Origin: an uncultured Eubacteriales bacterium
Lineage (GTDB): Bacteria > Bacillota > Clostridia > Oscillospirales > CAG-272
Length of the DNA: 10,255 nt
Direction of reading: 5' to 3'
Assembly: GCA_900547725.1 (NCBI GenBank)
Contig: URHR01000067.1
Coordinates: 1-10,255, forward strand
In this document: piece by piece, positions 1 through 7,977 of the stretch
Layout of the letters: each line of letters begins with the position of its first letter
Position numbering within the stretch: the stretch's first letter is position 1
Made by a program: the position numbers and the translations under genes
The notes under the pieces: model-generated
What the model was told of the DNA's origin: nothing
Database searches by the model: none
What the model saw: only the letters and a program-made list of their open reading frames with translations

Positions 1-124
1 AAGGGGCGCCGGCAGGCGGAATCTCGGCACTCGCGCAAGGCGTTTTCTTGAATCGACACATATCCGGTATAGGTGTCCCATCATAATATTCTGTCGGCAC
101 TCTCGGGTGCGGAAAGGACCGATT
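1..124 (+). other. secA 5' leader / intergenic region, no confident gene
   Basis: This stretch lies before secA and starts at the window edge. Frame 1 is open to a TGA at 49-51 and frame 3 to a TAA at 84-86, so the 3' end of an upstream gene could lie here, but neither short tail is recognisable. CATAAT at 82-87 is the best -10-like hexamer (5 of 6 to TATAAT), but no convincing -35 box sits 16-18 bases upstream. TCGGCACTC occurs twice as a direct repeat (24-32 and 94-102). A weak hairpin (GCACT, loop CTCG, GGTGC; 97-110, one G-T wobble) lies immediately before the secA ribosome binding site. None of these signals is strong enough to name a regulator. Confidence 0.4.
111..117 (+). promoter_or_regulatory. 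Ribosome binding site of secA
   Basis: GGAAAGG ends seven bases before ATG at 125. This selects ATG 125 over the in-frame GTG at 107, which lies upstream of this site and would only add six residues. Confidence 0.7.
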
Positions 125-2893
125 ATGTCTCTTATAACCAAGCTGTTCGGAACTTACAGCCAGCATCAGCTGAAGAAGGTCAATGTCATTGCAGATCGCG
201 TGGACGCACTGGCGGATACCTATGCCGCCATGAGCAACGACGAGCTGCGCGGCATGACCGAAAAGCTCAAGGCGCGCTATGCGGCGGGGGAAACGCTCGA
301 CGAGCTTCTGCCCGACGCGTTTGCGGCGGTGCGGGAAGCGGATGACCGCGTTCTCGGAAAGCGCCCGTTCCGTGTGCAGATCGTGGGCGGCATCGTCCTG
401 CATCAGGGCAGAATTGCCGAAATGAAAACAGGTGAAGGCAAAACGTTGGTTGCAACCCTGCCCGCGTACCTCAACGCGCTGACGGGCGAGGGGGTTCACA
501 TCGTTACGGTCAACGACTACCTCGCGCGCGTCGGCGCTGAAGAGATGGGGCGCGTTTACGAGTTCATGGGGCTGACCACGGGTCTGGTCGTGCATGGGCA
601 GACGAACGCGGAAAAGCACGCGGCATACGCGGCGGATATCACCTACGGAACAAACAACGAGTTCGGCTTCGACTATCTGCGGGATAACATGGTCATTTAC
701 AAAGAGCAGATGGTTCAGCGCGGGCACGCGTTCGCGATTGTGGACGAGGTGGACTCCATCCTCATCGATGAAGCGAGAACGCCGCTGATCATTTCGGGCG
801 CGGGCGAGCAGGTCAGCGACCTGTACGAGCGCACCGACCGCTTGGTGCGCACCATGAAGAAGTTCGTCATCAAGGAGCTGGATGACAAGGAAACGCACGA
901 TGACATCGACGCGGACTATATCGTCGACGAAAAAGCGAACAATGCGGTTCTGACCGCAAAAGGCTCGAAGAAGGCAGAGGCGTACTTCGGAATCAACTGC
1001 CTTTCCGACGAAGAAAACATCATGCTGGCGCACCACGTCAATCAGGCAATCCGCGCGCACGGCTGTATGCACCGCGACGTGGACTATGTGGTGAACGAGA
1101 ACGGGGTCATCATTGTCGACAGCTTTACGGGTCGGCTGATGCCCGGCAGACGGTATTCGGACGGTCTGCATCAGGCGATCGAAGCCAAAGAAGGCGTTCA
1201 GATTCAGAAAGAGAACAAAACGCTTGCAACCATTACGTTCCAGAACTACTTCCGGATGTATGGGAAACTCTCCGGCATGACGGGTACTGCGCTGACCGAA
1301 GAGGACGAGTTCCGCGAAATTTACAAACTGGACGTTATCGAAATTCCCACCAACAAGCCCATGATCCGCGACGATCACCCCGACGCGGTCTACCGCACTA
1401 TGCGGGGCAAGTACAACGCGATTGTTGAGCAGGTGCGGGAGTGCCATGCAAAGGGACAGCCGGTTCTGGTGGGTACGATTTCCATCGACAAATCCGAGGA
1501 ACTTTCCAAAATGCTCCGTGACGCGGGCATTCCGCACACGGTGCTGAACGCGAAATACCATGCGAAAGAGGCAGCGATCGTCGCGCAGGCGGGTCAGTTC
1601 GGCGCAGTGACGATTTCCACCAACATGGCGGGGCGCGGAACCGATATTCTGCTTGGCGGTAACCCCGAATTCATGGCGAAAGAGGAGATGCGCGCAAAGG
1701 GCATTCCCGAAGAGTATATCGCGCGGTGCACGGGCATGACCGACACCGACGACGAGGAGCTGATCGCGGCGCGGAAACTGTTCCGCGAGCTGGTGGAGAA
1801 GCACCGCGCCGAGATTGAATCCGAGGCGGAAAAGGTCAAGGCGGCGGGCGGTCTCTTTATCCTCGGCACGGAGCGGCACGAAAGCCGACGGATCGACAAT
1901 CAGTTGCGCGGACGTTCCGGGCGGCAGGGCGACCCGGGCGAATCGAAGTTCTTCCTCTCCATGGAGGACGACCTGATGCGCCTGTTCGGCACCGACCGTT
2001 TCCAGGGCATTGTCGAGGCGCTGAAGATGCCCGAGGATATGCCGATTGACGCGAAGATTCTGTCCAACGCCATCGAGCGTGCACAGAAGCGGATCGAGGC
2101 GGCGAACTTCAAGAGAAGAAAGTACGTCCTTTCCTACGACGACGTGATGAATCAGCAGAGAACGCTGATCTACAATCAGCGCCGCGAGGTGCTGGACGGC
2201 GAGAATATTTCGCCCACGATTCAGCGCATGATTTCCGAGACGGTTGCCGACACGGTGCATTTCTTCACGGGCGGAGACGCGCCTGCGCATGAGTGGAATC
2301 TGGATGGCTTGCGCGCGCACTTCCGCGGTTGGCTGACCACGGAGGACGATTTCCGCTTTGACGAGGACGAATTGAAGAAGCTGACCCGCGAGGAGCTGAC
2401 CGAGCGGCTGACAAACCGCGCGCTGGATCGCTATCACGAGAAGGAAACGCTGTTCGGCGAGGAGGTGTTCCGCGAGGTGGAGCGCGCCGTTCTGCTTCGG
2501 AACGTCGACTCGGCATGGATGGAACACATCGACACGATGGAGGATCTGAAGAACAACGTCGGTTTGCAGGCTTACGCGCAAAGAGACCCCGTTACGGAGT
2601 ATCGGATTCGCGGTGCGGAACTGTTTGACGCAATGGTCGAGGACATCCGCAAGAATACGGTGCGCATGATTCTCACGGTCGTGCCGCGCCCGCAGGAGAC
2701 CATCCGTCGGGTGCAGGTCGCAAAGCCGATTACCGAAGGCTTTGAAGGGGACGGGAAGAAACGTCCCGTTGTCAAAAAGAATACGCCTGCGGCGGCAAAG
2801 GAAACGGTCGGCAGAAACGATCCCTGTCCGTGCGGAAGCGGAAAGAAGTACAAAAACTGCTGTATGCGCAAGAATTCGCAGGGACAGCAGTAA
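125..2893 (+). CDS. secA: Protein translocase subunit SecA (preprotein translocase ATPase)
   Basis: SecA is the cytosolic/membrane-peripheral ATPase that pushes unfolded preproteins through the SecYEG channel. The 922-residue protein is complete and of normal family length. Visible landmarks, numbered from ATG 125: the Q-motif glutamine near Q85, Walker A MKTGEGKT (100-107), Walker B with VDEVDSILIDEARTPLI (206-222), the preprotein cross-linking region roughly 225-370, the second helicase half with NMAGRGTD (500-507), and the arginine-finger motif QLRGRSGRQGD (593-603). The helical scaffold and wing follow, including the stretch around FKRRKYVLSYDDVMNQQR. The tail is a linker and then a SEC-C zinc-binding motif with C901, C903, C912 and C913 (C-x-C-x8-C-C). 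The start is set by GGAAAGG seven bases upstream. The insert between NMAGRGTD and the arginine fingers (about 520-575, acidic and helical) is a normal variable region. In many Firmicutes secA sits near raiA/hpf and prfB; here the downstream neighbours are membrane proteins instead. Confidence 0.98.
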   Translation: MSLITKLFGTYSQHQLKKVNVIADRVDALADTYAAMSNDELRGMTEKLKARYAAGETLDELLPDAFAAVREADDRVLGKRPFRVQIVGGIVLHQGRIAEMKTGEGKTLVATLPAYLNALTGEGVHIVTVNDYLARVGAEEMGRVYEFMGLTTGLVVHGQTNAEKHAAYAADITYGTNNEFGFDYLRDNMVIYKEQMVQRGHAFAIVDEVDSILIDEARTPLIISGAGEQVSDLYERTDRLVRTMKKFVIKELDDKETHDDIDADYIVDEKANNAVLTAKGSKKAEAYFGINCLSDEENIMLAHHVNQAIRAHGCMHRDVDYVVNENGVIIVDSFTGRLMPGRRYSDGLHQAIEAKEGVQIQKENKTLATITFQNYFRMYGKLSGMTGTALTEEDEFREIYKLDVIEIPTNKPMIRDDHPDAVYRTMRGKYNAIVEQVRECHAKGQPVLVGTISIDKSEELSKMLRDAGIPHTVLNAKYHAKEAAIVAQAGQFGAVTISTNMAGRGTDILLGGNPEFMAKEEMRAKGIPEEYIARCTGMTDTDDEELIAARKLFRELVEKHRAEIESEAEKVKAAGGLFILGTERHESRRIDNQLRGRSGRQGDPGESKFFLSMEDDLMRLFGTDRFQGIVEALKMPEDMPIDAKILSNAIERAQKRIEAANFKRRKYVLSYDDVMNQQRTLIYNQRREVLDGENISPTIQRMISETVADTVHFFTGGDAPAHEWNLDGLRAHFRGWLTTEDDFRFDEDELKKLTREELTERLTNRALDRYHEKETLFGEEVFREVERAVLLRNVDSAWMEHIDTMEDLKNNVGLQAYAQRDPVTEYRIRGAELFDAMVEDIRKNTVRMILTVVPRPQETIRRVQVAKPITEGFEGDGKKRPVVKKNTPAAAKETVGRNDPCPCGSGKKYKNCCMRKNSQGQQ

Positions 2894-2917
2894 GGAAACG
2901 GAAAGGGGATTGCAAAG

Positions 2918-3643
2918 ATGGGATTCGGATGGCTGTTTCTTGGATATGTGGTCTCCTTCCTGCTTTCGGGCGTTGGGGCGATGCTCAACATGAAGTTTCT
3001 GGTCTGTCTGTTGGGGTATGTCATGATCCTGCGGGGGCTGCTGGAACTGCGCAAATACAATGCGGCATTCCGGTTTCCGCTATGGACGGTTTTTGCCCTG
3101 ATGCCGGCTACCGTTTACGAAATGCTGACCGAATGGGGAAAGGTGTTTGCATGGAACGCGCCGTTCCTCTCGGAAACGGCTGAGACCGTGATGGCATGGG
3201 TGGATTTCGGAATTACGATGCTCTTTCACTTTGCCTGCTACTATGCCGTGGCAATCATTGCGAAGAGCGTGGATCTGCCGCGCACGGTACGGGAGGCGGT
3301 GTTCGACGCGATCGTGGGTGTCGGATATGCGGCGCTCTATACGGTGTCGCGGGTGTTCCTTCCGGAATCGGTTGCGGCGCAGCTCGGCGTACCGCTGACG
3401 TTCTTTTTGCTGTTCTGGCGGATCTACGATATCTGCCTGTTGGTCTCCTGCTGTAAGAACATCTGTCCTGCGGAGGACAAGGATCAGACCCCGAAACCCT
3501 ACCGTTGGAATTTCCTCAATCGGATGGGGGAGCGGTTTGCGGACAATTTTCACCGTGCGGCGGACAGTACACGCGCCTCCCGTGAGGAGGATCTGCGGAA
3601 TCGGCGGGAGCGGAAGCACCGCAGATCGGGAGGAGATCGCTGA
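2918..3643 (+). CDS. Multi-pass membrane protein of unknown function with basic C-terminal tail
   Basis: I do not recognise this 241-residue protein. It is strongly hydrophobic up to about residue 180, with about six probable membrane segments (near 3-21, 26-44, 54-70, 91-115, 130-147 and 158-178). A hydrophilic tail (about 180-241) follows, rich in Arg, Glu and Asp, which probably lies in the cytosol by the positive-inside rule. No catalytic motif or signal peptide cleavage site is visible. The N-terminal 45 residues, ending in a LLGYVMILRGLLEL stretch, resemble the N-terminus of the next protein (IIGWLLITVGISAL). ATG 2918 is chosen because AAGGGG lies nine bases upstream. The gene begins 24 bases after secA with no terminator between them, and its stop overlaps the next start (TGATG), so translation of the two is likely coupled. 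Function cannot be assigned. Confidence 0.85.
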   Translation: MGFGWLFLGYVVSFLLSGVGAMLNMKFLVCLLGYVMILRGLLELRKYNAAFRFPLWTVFALMPATVYEMLTEWGKVFAWNAPFLSETAETVMAWVDFGITMLFHFACYYAVAIIAKSVDLPRTVREAVFDAIVGVGYAALYTVSRVFLPESVAAQLGVPLTFFLLFWRIYDICLLVSCCKNICPAEDKDQTPKPYRWNFLNRMGERFADNFHRAADSTRASREEDLRNRRERKHRRSGGDR

Positions 3644-5025
3644 TGCACAGAGAAAAAACGATGGGCTTCTTCTGGCTGACCCTCGGCGTCTGCTTTTTGT
3701 GGGACCCGATTGTCGGCGTGGCTGATTTTTTGCCCGATATCATCGGGTGGCTTCTGATTACGGTCGGCATTTCCGCATTGGCGGATCTGAACGACGACAT
3801 TGCCGAGGCGCAGAGCAGTTTTCGGCGGATGCTTTGGGTCGGTTTGGCACGCATTGCGGCGGAACTGTTGATTTTCGTCTTTCTCGGGAATACCAGTGAC
3901 AAGCTGAATCCGTATGAACGACCGGTCTGGACTCTGCTGCTTGCCTTTTCGTTTGCAGTGTTGGAACTCTGTTTTCTTCTGCCCGCGTTCCGCAACTTCT
4001 GGCGGGGTGTCTCCGCGCTTTCGGAGTGTGGCGGTGCGCGGAACGGACTTGCAACGCCAAACCGCCGCGGCAGAAGTCTGTGCGACAGAATGGCGGCGGT
4101 GACGGTTGTTTTCCTGCTGTTGCACGCGGTTCTGACGGTTCTGCCCGAGCTGACCGTGCTGACGGTGTTCCGTCGGGAGGGCGTTTACAATACGTCGCTG
4201 TATCGGTTTCGCGACCTGTTTCGCGGCGTTTCGGCAGTTGCCTCGGGTGCGGTGGGGTTGGTATTTCTCGGAATGTGGCGGCACTTCTTCAGCGTGTGGA
4301 AGCGGGAGACCGCGTGGATTGACAGCCTGCGGGTGAGATACGAGCGGGAGATTCTGCCGAACACGGGCTTGCTGTTGCGGCGGCGCGTGGGGACGGGTTT
4401 TACCTTCCTGCGGGTCGGAATCCTGCTTTCGGCGAATCTGTCGCTTCTGTATTACGAATTTCTGCCTGATTGGGGCAGTGTGTTGGTGGTGCTGTGCGGA
4501 TGTTTCGTTCTCGGAAAGCTGTTGCAGGGAAGCTCGATGCTGGTTGGCGTGGGACTGTCCGTTGCGGTGGTCGGAATTCCGCGCACGTTTCTGAACGTCC
4601 GGTATCTGCGGGACTATGTGCCGAAGGCGTCGCTTCTGGATCCTGCGGCGTATGAACGGTATTTCCCCGTATGCGTGCTTGCCTCGATCGAAGCAGCGCT
4701 GACGGCGCTGTTTGTGGGGTGCGTGCTGATCTGCGTGATGCGGATGGCAAAGCGCTATGCGGCGGGAGAGGACGCGATCTCCCGCATGAGCGCCGAGCGG
4801 GATATGCAGGCGCGGCGCAGACGGGCAAATCTGATTATGATCTTTACCATGTTTTCGGCGTGCGCCAAAATCGCAGAGGTTTTCCTGCAACCGCGCTACG
4901 GTTGGGTCTGGCTGATCCAGTTTGCGCTGTCCATGGTGGTGTTTGTACTCTTCAACGGTCTGCTGACCGACATTGCCGAATCGGTCTGCTGCGCGGTTCC
5001 GCCGGCGGAGCGCGAGGCGCGTTAA
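3643..5025 (+). CDS. Large polytopic membrane protein of unknown function
   Basis: This is an unrecognised 460-residue protein with roughly ten to twelve probable membrane segments spread over its whole length (for example near 9-27, 32-47, 66-82, 95-114, 153-170, 193-211, 254-271, 277-295, 300-315, 342-366, 396-414 and 421-442). The connecting loops are rich in Arg. The tetrapeptide FLPD followed by a Gly-rich hydrophobic stretch occurs twice (29-47 and 273-291), which suggests an internal duplication. No ATPase, protease or transporter signature is visible. The start at 3643 is supported by GGGAGGAG (3628-3635) seven bases upstream, which lies inside the end of the preceding gene; M7 (ATG 3661) is the only close alternative. 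The one-base overlap with the previous gene argues for co-expression and perhaps a complex of the two. Its 3' neighbour, an ABC exporter, starts 37 bases later. Confidence 0.85.
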   Translation: MHREKTMGFFWLTLGVCFLWDPIVGVADFLPDIIGWLLITVGISALADLNDDIAEAQSSFRRMLWVGLARIAAELLIFVFLGNTSDKLNPYERPVWTLLLAFSFAVLELCFLLPAFRNFWRGVSALSECGGARNGLATPNRRGRSLCDRMAAVTVVFLLLHAVLTVLPELTVLTVFRREGVYNTSLYRFRDLFRGVSAVASGAVGLVFLGMWRHFFSVWKRETAWIDSLRVRYEREILPNTGLLLRRRVGTGFTFLRVGILLSANLSLLYYEFLPDWGSVLVVLCGCFVLGKLLQGSSMLVGVGLSVAVVGIPRTFLNVRYLRDYVPKASLLDPAAYERYFPVCVLASIEAALTALFVGCVLICVMRMAKRYAAGEDAISRMSAERDMQARRRRANLIMIFTMFSACAKIAEVFLQPRYGWVWLIQFALSMVVFVLFNGLLTDIAESVCCAVPPAEREAR

Positions 5026-5047
5026 TCGGCAGGCAACCGACGAATCC

Positions 5048-5056
5048 GGAAAGGAG
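5048..5056 (+). promoter_or_regulatory. Ribosome binding site deciding the ABC gene start
   Basis: GGAAAGGAG ends six bases before GTG 5063, fifteen before ATG 5072 and twenty-four before ATG 5081. The spacing favours the GTG start. The longer in-frame extension upstream would overlap the previous gene and places this site inside the coding region. Confidence 0.6.
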
Positions 5057-5062
5057 AAAGCT

Positions 5063-7327
5063 GTGCTGTGTATGGATCGGATGCCCGAGGGGGTGACGGA
5101 GGCGTTGCCGGCTTTGGGGATAGATGCGGGACGGTTGGAGCTGTCCTGTTTTGTCGACCGGGACCGAAGCGGAAAGCCCGCCGAAGGTTGGCTGTTGGCG
5201 GATCGCGAAAATCTCTTCGTGCTGAATGGGCGCACGGAGCGGATGCCGGACGGGCGCACGGCTTGGAAAAACGAAAGCAAAGAACAGTACCCCCTGTCGG
5301 GGGTCGGCAGGCTTGCCGTGGAGGAACGACGCTCCACGGCGGTTCTTGTCGCCGACCTTGCGGGGGAGACTGTTCTTTTTGCGTTCTTTACCAACAGCTG
5401 TCTGGAGTCGGTTCGCCTGTTTGCCCATTACGCGGAAAGACTGGCGCGGGGGGAGGCGCTTGACGTTGACCCCGACGATCTGCCCGAGGCGCGCTTCTGT
5501 CCCATATGCGGGATGCGGTATCCGAACCCGAACCGCAAGGTCTGCCCGCGCTGCGTGAAGCGGGGACAGCTGTTCCGCAGGACATGGAAGTTTTTCTCGG
5601 CATATCGCGGGAGTCTGGCTGTCCTGCTTGCTTCTCTGGTGCTTCTGACCGTAACGGGAATCATCGCGCCGTATCTCTCGGGCGGGTTTCTGTTTGATGA
5701 GGTAATCGATACAAACGGCAGTTTTGCTGGCGCAATCCTTCTGGTGCTGTTTCTGGTGATTGCTACCAAGCTGTTGCGGACGTTTGCCTCCATTCTGAAC
5801 AACTGGCTTTCCTCCAAAGTGGCGGCGAAGATGACTTTCAGTCTCAAACAAACGATTTTTCACGCCATCGAGCGCCTTTCCCTCGGCTTCTTTACTGACC
5901 GTCGGACAGGCAGTCTGATGACGCAGATCAACGAGGATTCCAACACCATTTACGAGTTTTTCTGCGACGGCATCCCGTATCTGGTGGTCAATCTTGTGCA
6001 GGTGGCGGTTCTGGTGATTCTGCTTCTGACCATTCAGCCCCTGTTGGCACTCTTTGCGCTGCTGCCCGTTCCGCTGTTCTTTCTTCTGATGCGGGTGATG
6101 TTCCGCGTTGAGCGCAAGCTGCACGCCAAGCGCTTTGCGGGATCTTCGCGGATGAGCGGTTTTCTTGCCGATGTGCTGTCGGGAATGCGGGTGGTCAAGG
6201 CGTTCTCGCAGGAAAAGAGCGAGATCCGCCGCTTTACAGGCTACAGCCAAACGCTGGCGGACAGCGAGCGCAGCCTGCGGGTCTATCACACCTGCGTGGG
6301 AACGGTGGCGGGCGCGATTCTGTTCCTCGGCAACATCATTGCGTGGGGCGTGGGCGGTTGGATGGTGATGCAGGACTACGGCGGCATGACCTACGGCAAA
6401 CTGCTGACGGTGATTGCGTACATGAATATGATCTACTCTCCGCTGTTCTTCTTCTCGGATATGATGAACCGTTCCGCCGACTGTACCAACGCGCTCCGCC
6501 GTCTCTATGAAATCATGGACGCGGAGCCCGATGTGCGTGAAAAGCCGGACGCGCTCCGCCCCGAAACAATCGGGGGCGGCGTGGAATTCGATCATGTCTC
6601 CTTTTCCTACCGCAAGGGCAGACGGGTGATTGACGACGTGTGTTTCTCTGTCCCTGCGGGCGGTGTGCTCGGCATTGTGGGGCACACGGGCGCGGGAAAA
6701 AGCACTCTGGCGAATCTGCTCATGCGCCTGTATGACCCCGAAGAGGGGGAAATCCGCATCGGCGGAATTCCCGTGAAGGATCTTTCGCTTGAAACGGTTT
6801 ACCGCAACATCGCGATCGTGTCGCAGGAGACCTACCTTTTTATGGGGACGATCCTCGACAACATCCGTTACGCCAAGCCCGGGGCGAGCTACGACGAGGT
6901 GATCGAGGCGGCGAAATGCGCGGGCGCGCACGACTTTATTGTCCGCCTGCCGAACGGCTACCACACCCGCGTGGGGTTCGGGTTTCAGGAGCTTTCGGGC
7001 GGAGAGCGGCAACGCATTTCCATCGCGCGGGCGATTCTGAAGAACCCGAAGATTCTGATTCTCGATGAGGCGACCGCGGCGATGGACACCGCTACCGAGC
7101 GCAGAATTCAGGAAGCGCTCTCGGGGCTGATTGTGGGCAAGACCACCATCATGATCGCGCATCGGCTCTCCACCCTGCGCGACGCGGACGAATTGGTGGT
7201 CATCGAGCACGGCAAGGTTGCCGAGCGCGGCACGCACCGCGAACTGCTTGCCAGGTCGGACGGAATTTATCATCGGCTGTACACCCTGCAACTGGAAGCC
7301 CTGCGGCAGGCGGGCATTGCGGAATGA
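5063..7327 (+). CDS. ABC exporter half-transporter with N-terminal PH-like domain and zinc ribbon
   Basis: This 754-residue protein (GTG start; 751 from ATG 5072) is a membrane-domain/ATPase fusion of the type IV (MsbA/ABCB-like) exporter class. Residues about 25-130 form a soluble domain with alternating beta-type stretches and one closing helix (near 113-130), which I read as PH-like. A zinc ribbon follows: C146-x2-C149 and C161-x2-C164. Six membrane segments lie near 184-206, 222-243, 303-324, 325-345, 412-433 and 446-466. The nucleotide-binding domain (about 505-745) has A-loop Y516, Walker A GHTGAGKST (540-548), Q-loop Q588, signature LSGGERQR (644-651), Walker B D668 with catalytic E669, and H-loop H700. 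All ATP-site residues are intact; the D-loop reads AAMD rather than the usual SALD. The extra N-terminal 180 residues make it longer than a plain half-transporter (about 580). It probably pairs with the second ABC protein at 7978-10170. The substrate is unknown. Confidence 0.93.
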   Translation: MLCMDRMPEGVTEALPALGIDAGRLELSCFVDRDRSGKPAEGWLLADRENLFVLNGRTERMPDGRTAWKNESKEQYPLSGVGRLAVEERRSTAVLVADLAGETVLFAFFTNSCLESVRLFAHYAERLARGEALDVDPDDLPEARFCPICGMRYPNPNRKVCPRCVKRGQLFRRTWKFFSAYRGSLAVLLASLVLLTVTGIIAPYLSGGFLFDEVIDTNGSFAGAILLVLFLVIATKLLRTFASILNNWLSSKVAAKMTFSLKQTIFHAIERLSLGFFTDRRTGSLMTQINEDSNTIYEFFCDGIPYLVVNLVQVAVLVILLLTIQPLLALFALLPVPLFFLLMRVMFRVERKLHAKRFAGSSRMSGFLADVLSGMRVVKAFSQEKSEIRRFTGYSQTLADSERSLRVYHTCVGTVAGAILFLGNIIAWGVGGWMVMQDYGGMTYGKLLTVIAYMNMIYSPLFFFSDMMNRSADCTNALRRLYEIMDAEPDVREKPDALRPETIGGGVEFDHVSFSYRKGRRVIDDVCFSVPAGGVLGIVGHTGAGKSTLANLLMRLYDPEEGEIRIGGIPVKDLSLETVYRNIAIVSQETYLFMGTILDNIRYAKPGASYDEVIEAAKCAGAHDFIVRLPNGYHTRVGFGFQELSGGERQRISIARAILKNPKILILDEATAAMDTATERRIQEALSGLIVGKTTIMIAHRLSTLRDADELVVIEHGKVAERGTHRELLARSDGIYHRLYTLQLEALRQAGIAE

Positions 7328-7370
7328 ACGGAAGAACCCGGGGAGCTGAGGAACGAAGGAGGAAAACATC

Positions 7371-7967
7371 ATGATGGGACACGAAATGCCGCCCCCGCCG
7401 CCTGCGGGCGGTCGGAGAGACAGGGGCGCGGGACGGGAAAGACCCGAAGACGGCGAGCGCCGCGCGCGGACGTTGGAGGAAATGGCGGTTACGGTCTGGC
7501 TGACCCCCGAAAACGCGCATTTTGAGCGGAAGAACGGGCTTTTATATCTGACGCTTGACGGCAAGGAAACGCGGGTGAATCTCTGCCGCGAGTTTCCGTT
7601 TGAGCTGTCGTGGGAATACATTTCCGCATTGGATACGGACGGGAACGAGCGCGGCATCATCCGCTCCACCGCTCTGTTCGAAGGAGAGACGCGGAATCTG
7701 TTGGAGGACGAATTGCGCCTGCGCTATTACGCGCCGCAGATTACCTCCATTCTGCGCGTGCGCGAGAAGTACGGCTTTTCCTATTGGACAGTCACGACTG
7801 CCGACGCGGGAAAACTGACCTTTACCGTGCAAGATCCTTACCGCACGATTTTCCGCGTGGGGGAGAAGTCGGTCACGTTTACGGATGTGGACGGAAACCG
7901 CTACGAGATTCCCGATCTTGCCGCACTCGACCGTCGCAGTCGGAAGCGGTTGGATCTCTATATCTGA
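7371..7967 (+). CDS. DUF1854 family protein, soluble partner of the ABC exporter
   Basis: This 198-residue protein has no membrane segment or signal peptide and is probably cytosolic. Residues 1-38 are low-complexity (five prolines in a row, then Arg/Gly/Glu). The core, about 41-198, fits my recollection of the DUF1854 pattern: EFPFELSW near 74-81, an acidic helix EDELRLRYYAPQITSIL (112-128), a W139-containing strand ending in VTTADAGKLTF, then D172-x-DGNRYEIPDL and a terminal LDRRSRKRLDLYI. The biochemical role of DUF1854 is not established. I recall database names linking DUF1854 and a neighbouring ABC transporter to cyanophycin metabolism in proteobacteria; no cyanophycin gene is visible here. 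AAGGAGG (7356-7362) lies eight bases before ATG 7371, favouring it over ATG 7374. The gene sits between two ABC half-transporters, 43 bases after the first and 10 before the second, implying a joint function. Confidence 0.85.
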   Translation: MMGHEMPPPPPAGGRRDRGAGRERPEDGERRARTLEEMAVTVWLTPENAHFERKNGLLYLTLDGKETRVNLCREFPFELSWEYISALDTDGNERGIIRSTALFEGETRNLLEDELRLRYYAPQITSILRVREKYGFSYWTVTTADAGKLTFTVQDPYRTIFRVGEKSVTFTDVDGNRYEIPDLAALDRRSRKRLDLYI

Positions 7968-7971
7968 GGTG
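7966..7971 (+). promoter_or_regulatory. Ribosome binding site deciding the second ABC gene start
   Basis: GAGGTG, which overlaps the stop codon of the DUF1854 gene, ends six bases before ATG 7978. This favours ATG 7978 over the in-frame GTG 7969 and over longer versions that would overlap the DUF1854 gene by more than 80 bases. Confidence 0.55.
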
Positions 7972-7977
7972 ATCGGG

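Noticed and set aside
24..102. CIRCE-like heat-shock operator (HrcA site) in the secA leader
   Set aside because: TCGGCACTC matches part of the TTAGCACTC half-site, but the two copies are direct, not inverted, and 70 rather than nine bases apart; no GAGTGCTAA partner is present.
107..124. GTG 107 as the secA start
   Set aside because: It lies before the GGAAAGG ribosome binding site and adds only six residues not typical of SecA N-termini; ATG 125 fits better.
4973..5062. N-terminal extension of the first ABC protein from an upstream start
   Set aside because: It would overlap the preceding gene by about 50 bases, encodes an Arg-rich stretch without family likeness, and puts GGAAAGGAG inside the gene.
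3550..5394. Long minus-strand open frame (614 codons) opposite the large membrane protein
   Set aside because: Same antisense shadow effect; composition dominated by Arg, Gln, His and Pro, and it crosses the boundary between two well-supported plus-strand genes.
4952..7669. Very long minus-strand open frame (905 codons) opposite the first ABC gene
   Set aside because: Its translation is rich in His, Gln and Arg with no recognisable domain, and it lies opposite a gene with all ABC motifs. GC-rich third positions leave few stops on the opposite strand, which explains it.
7885..7977. N-terminal extension of the second ABC protein from an upstream start
   Set aside because: It overlaps the conserved C-terminus of the DUF1854 gene; ATG 7978 has a properly spaced GAGGTG.
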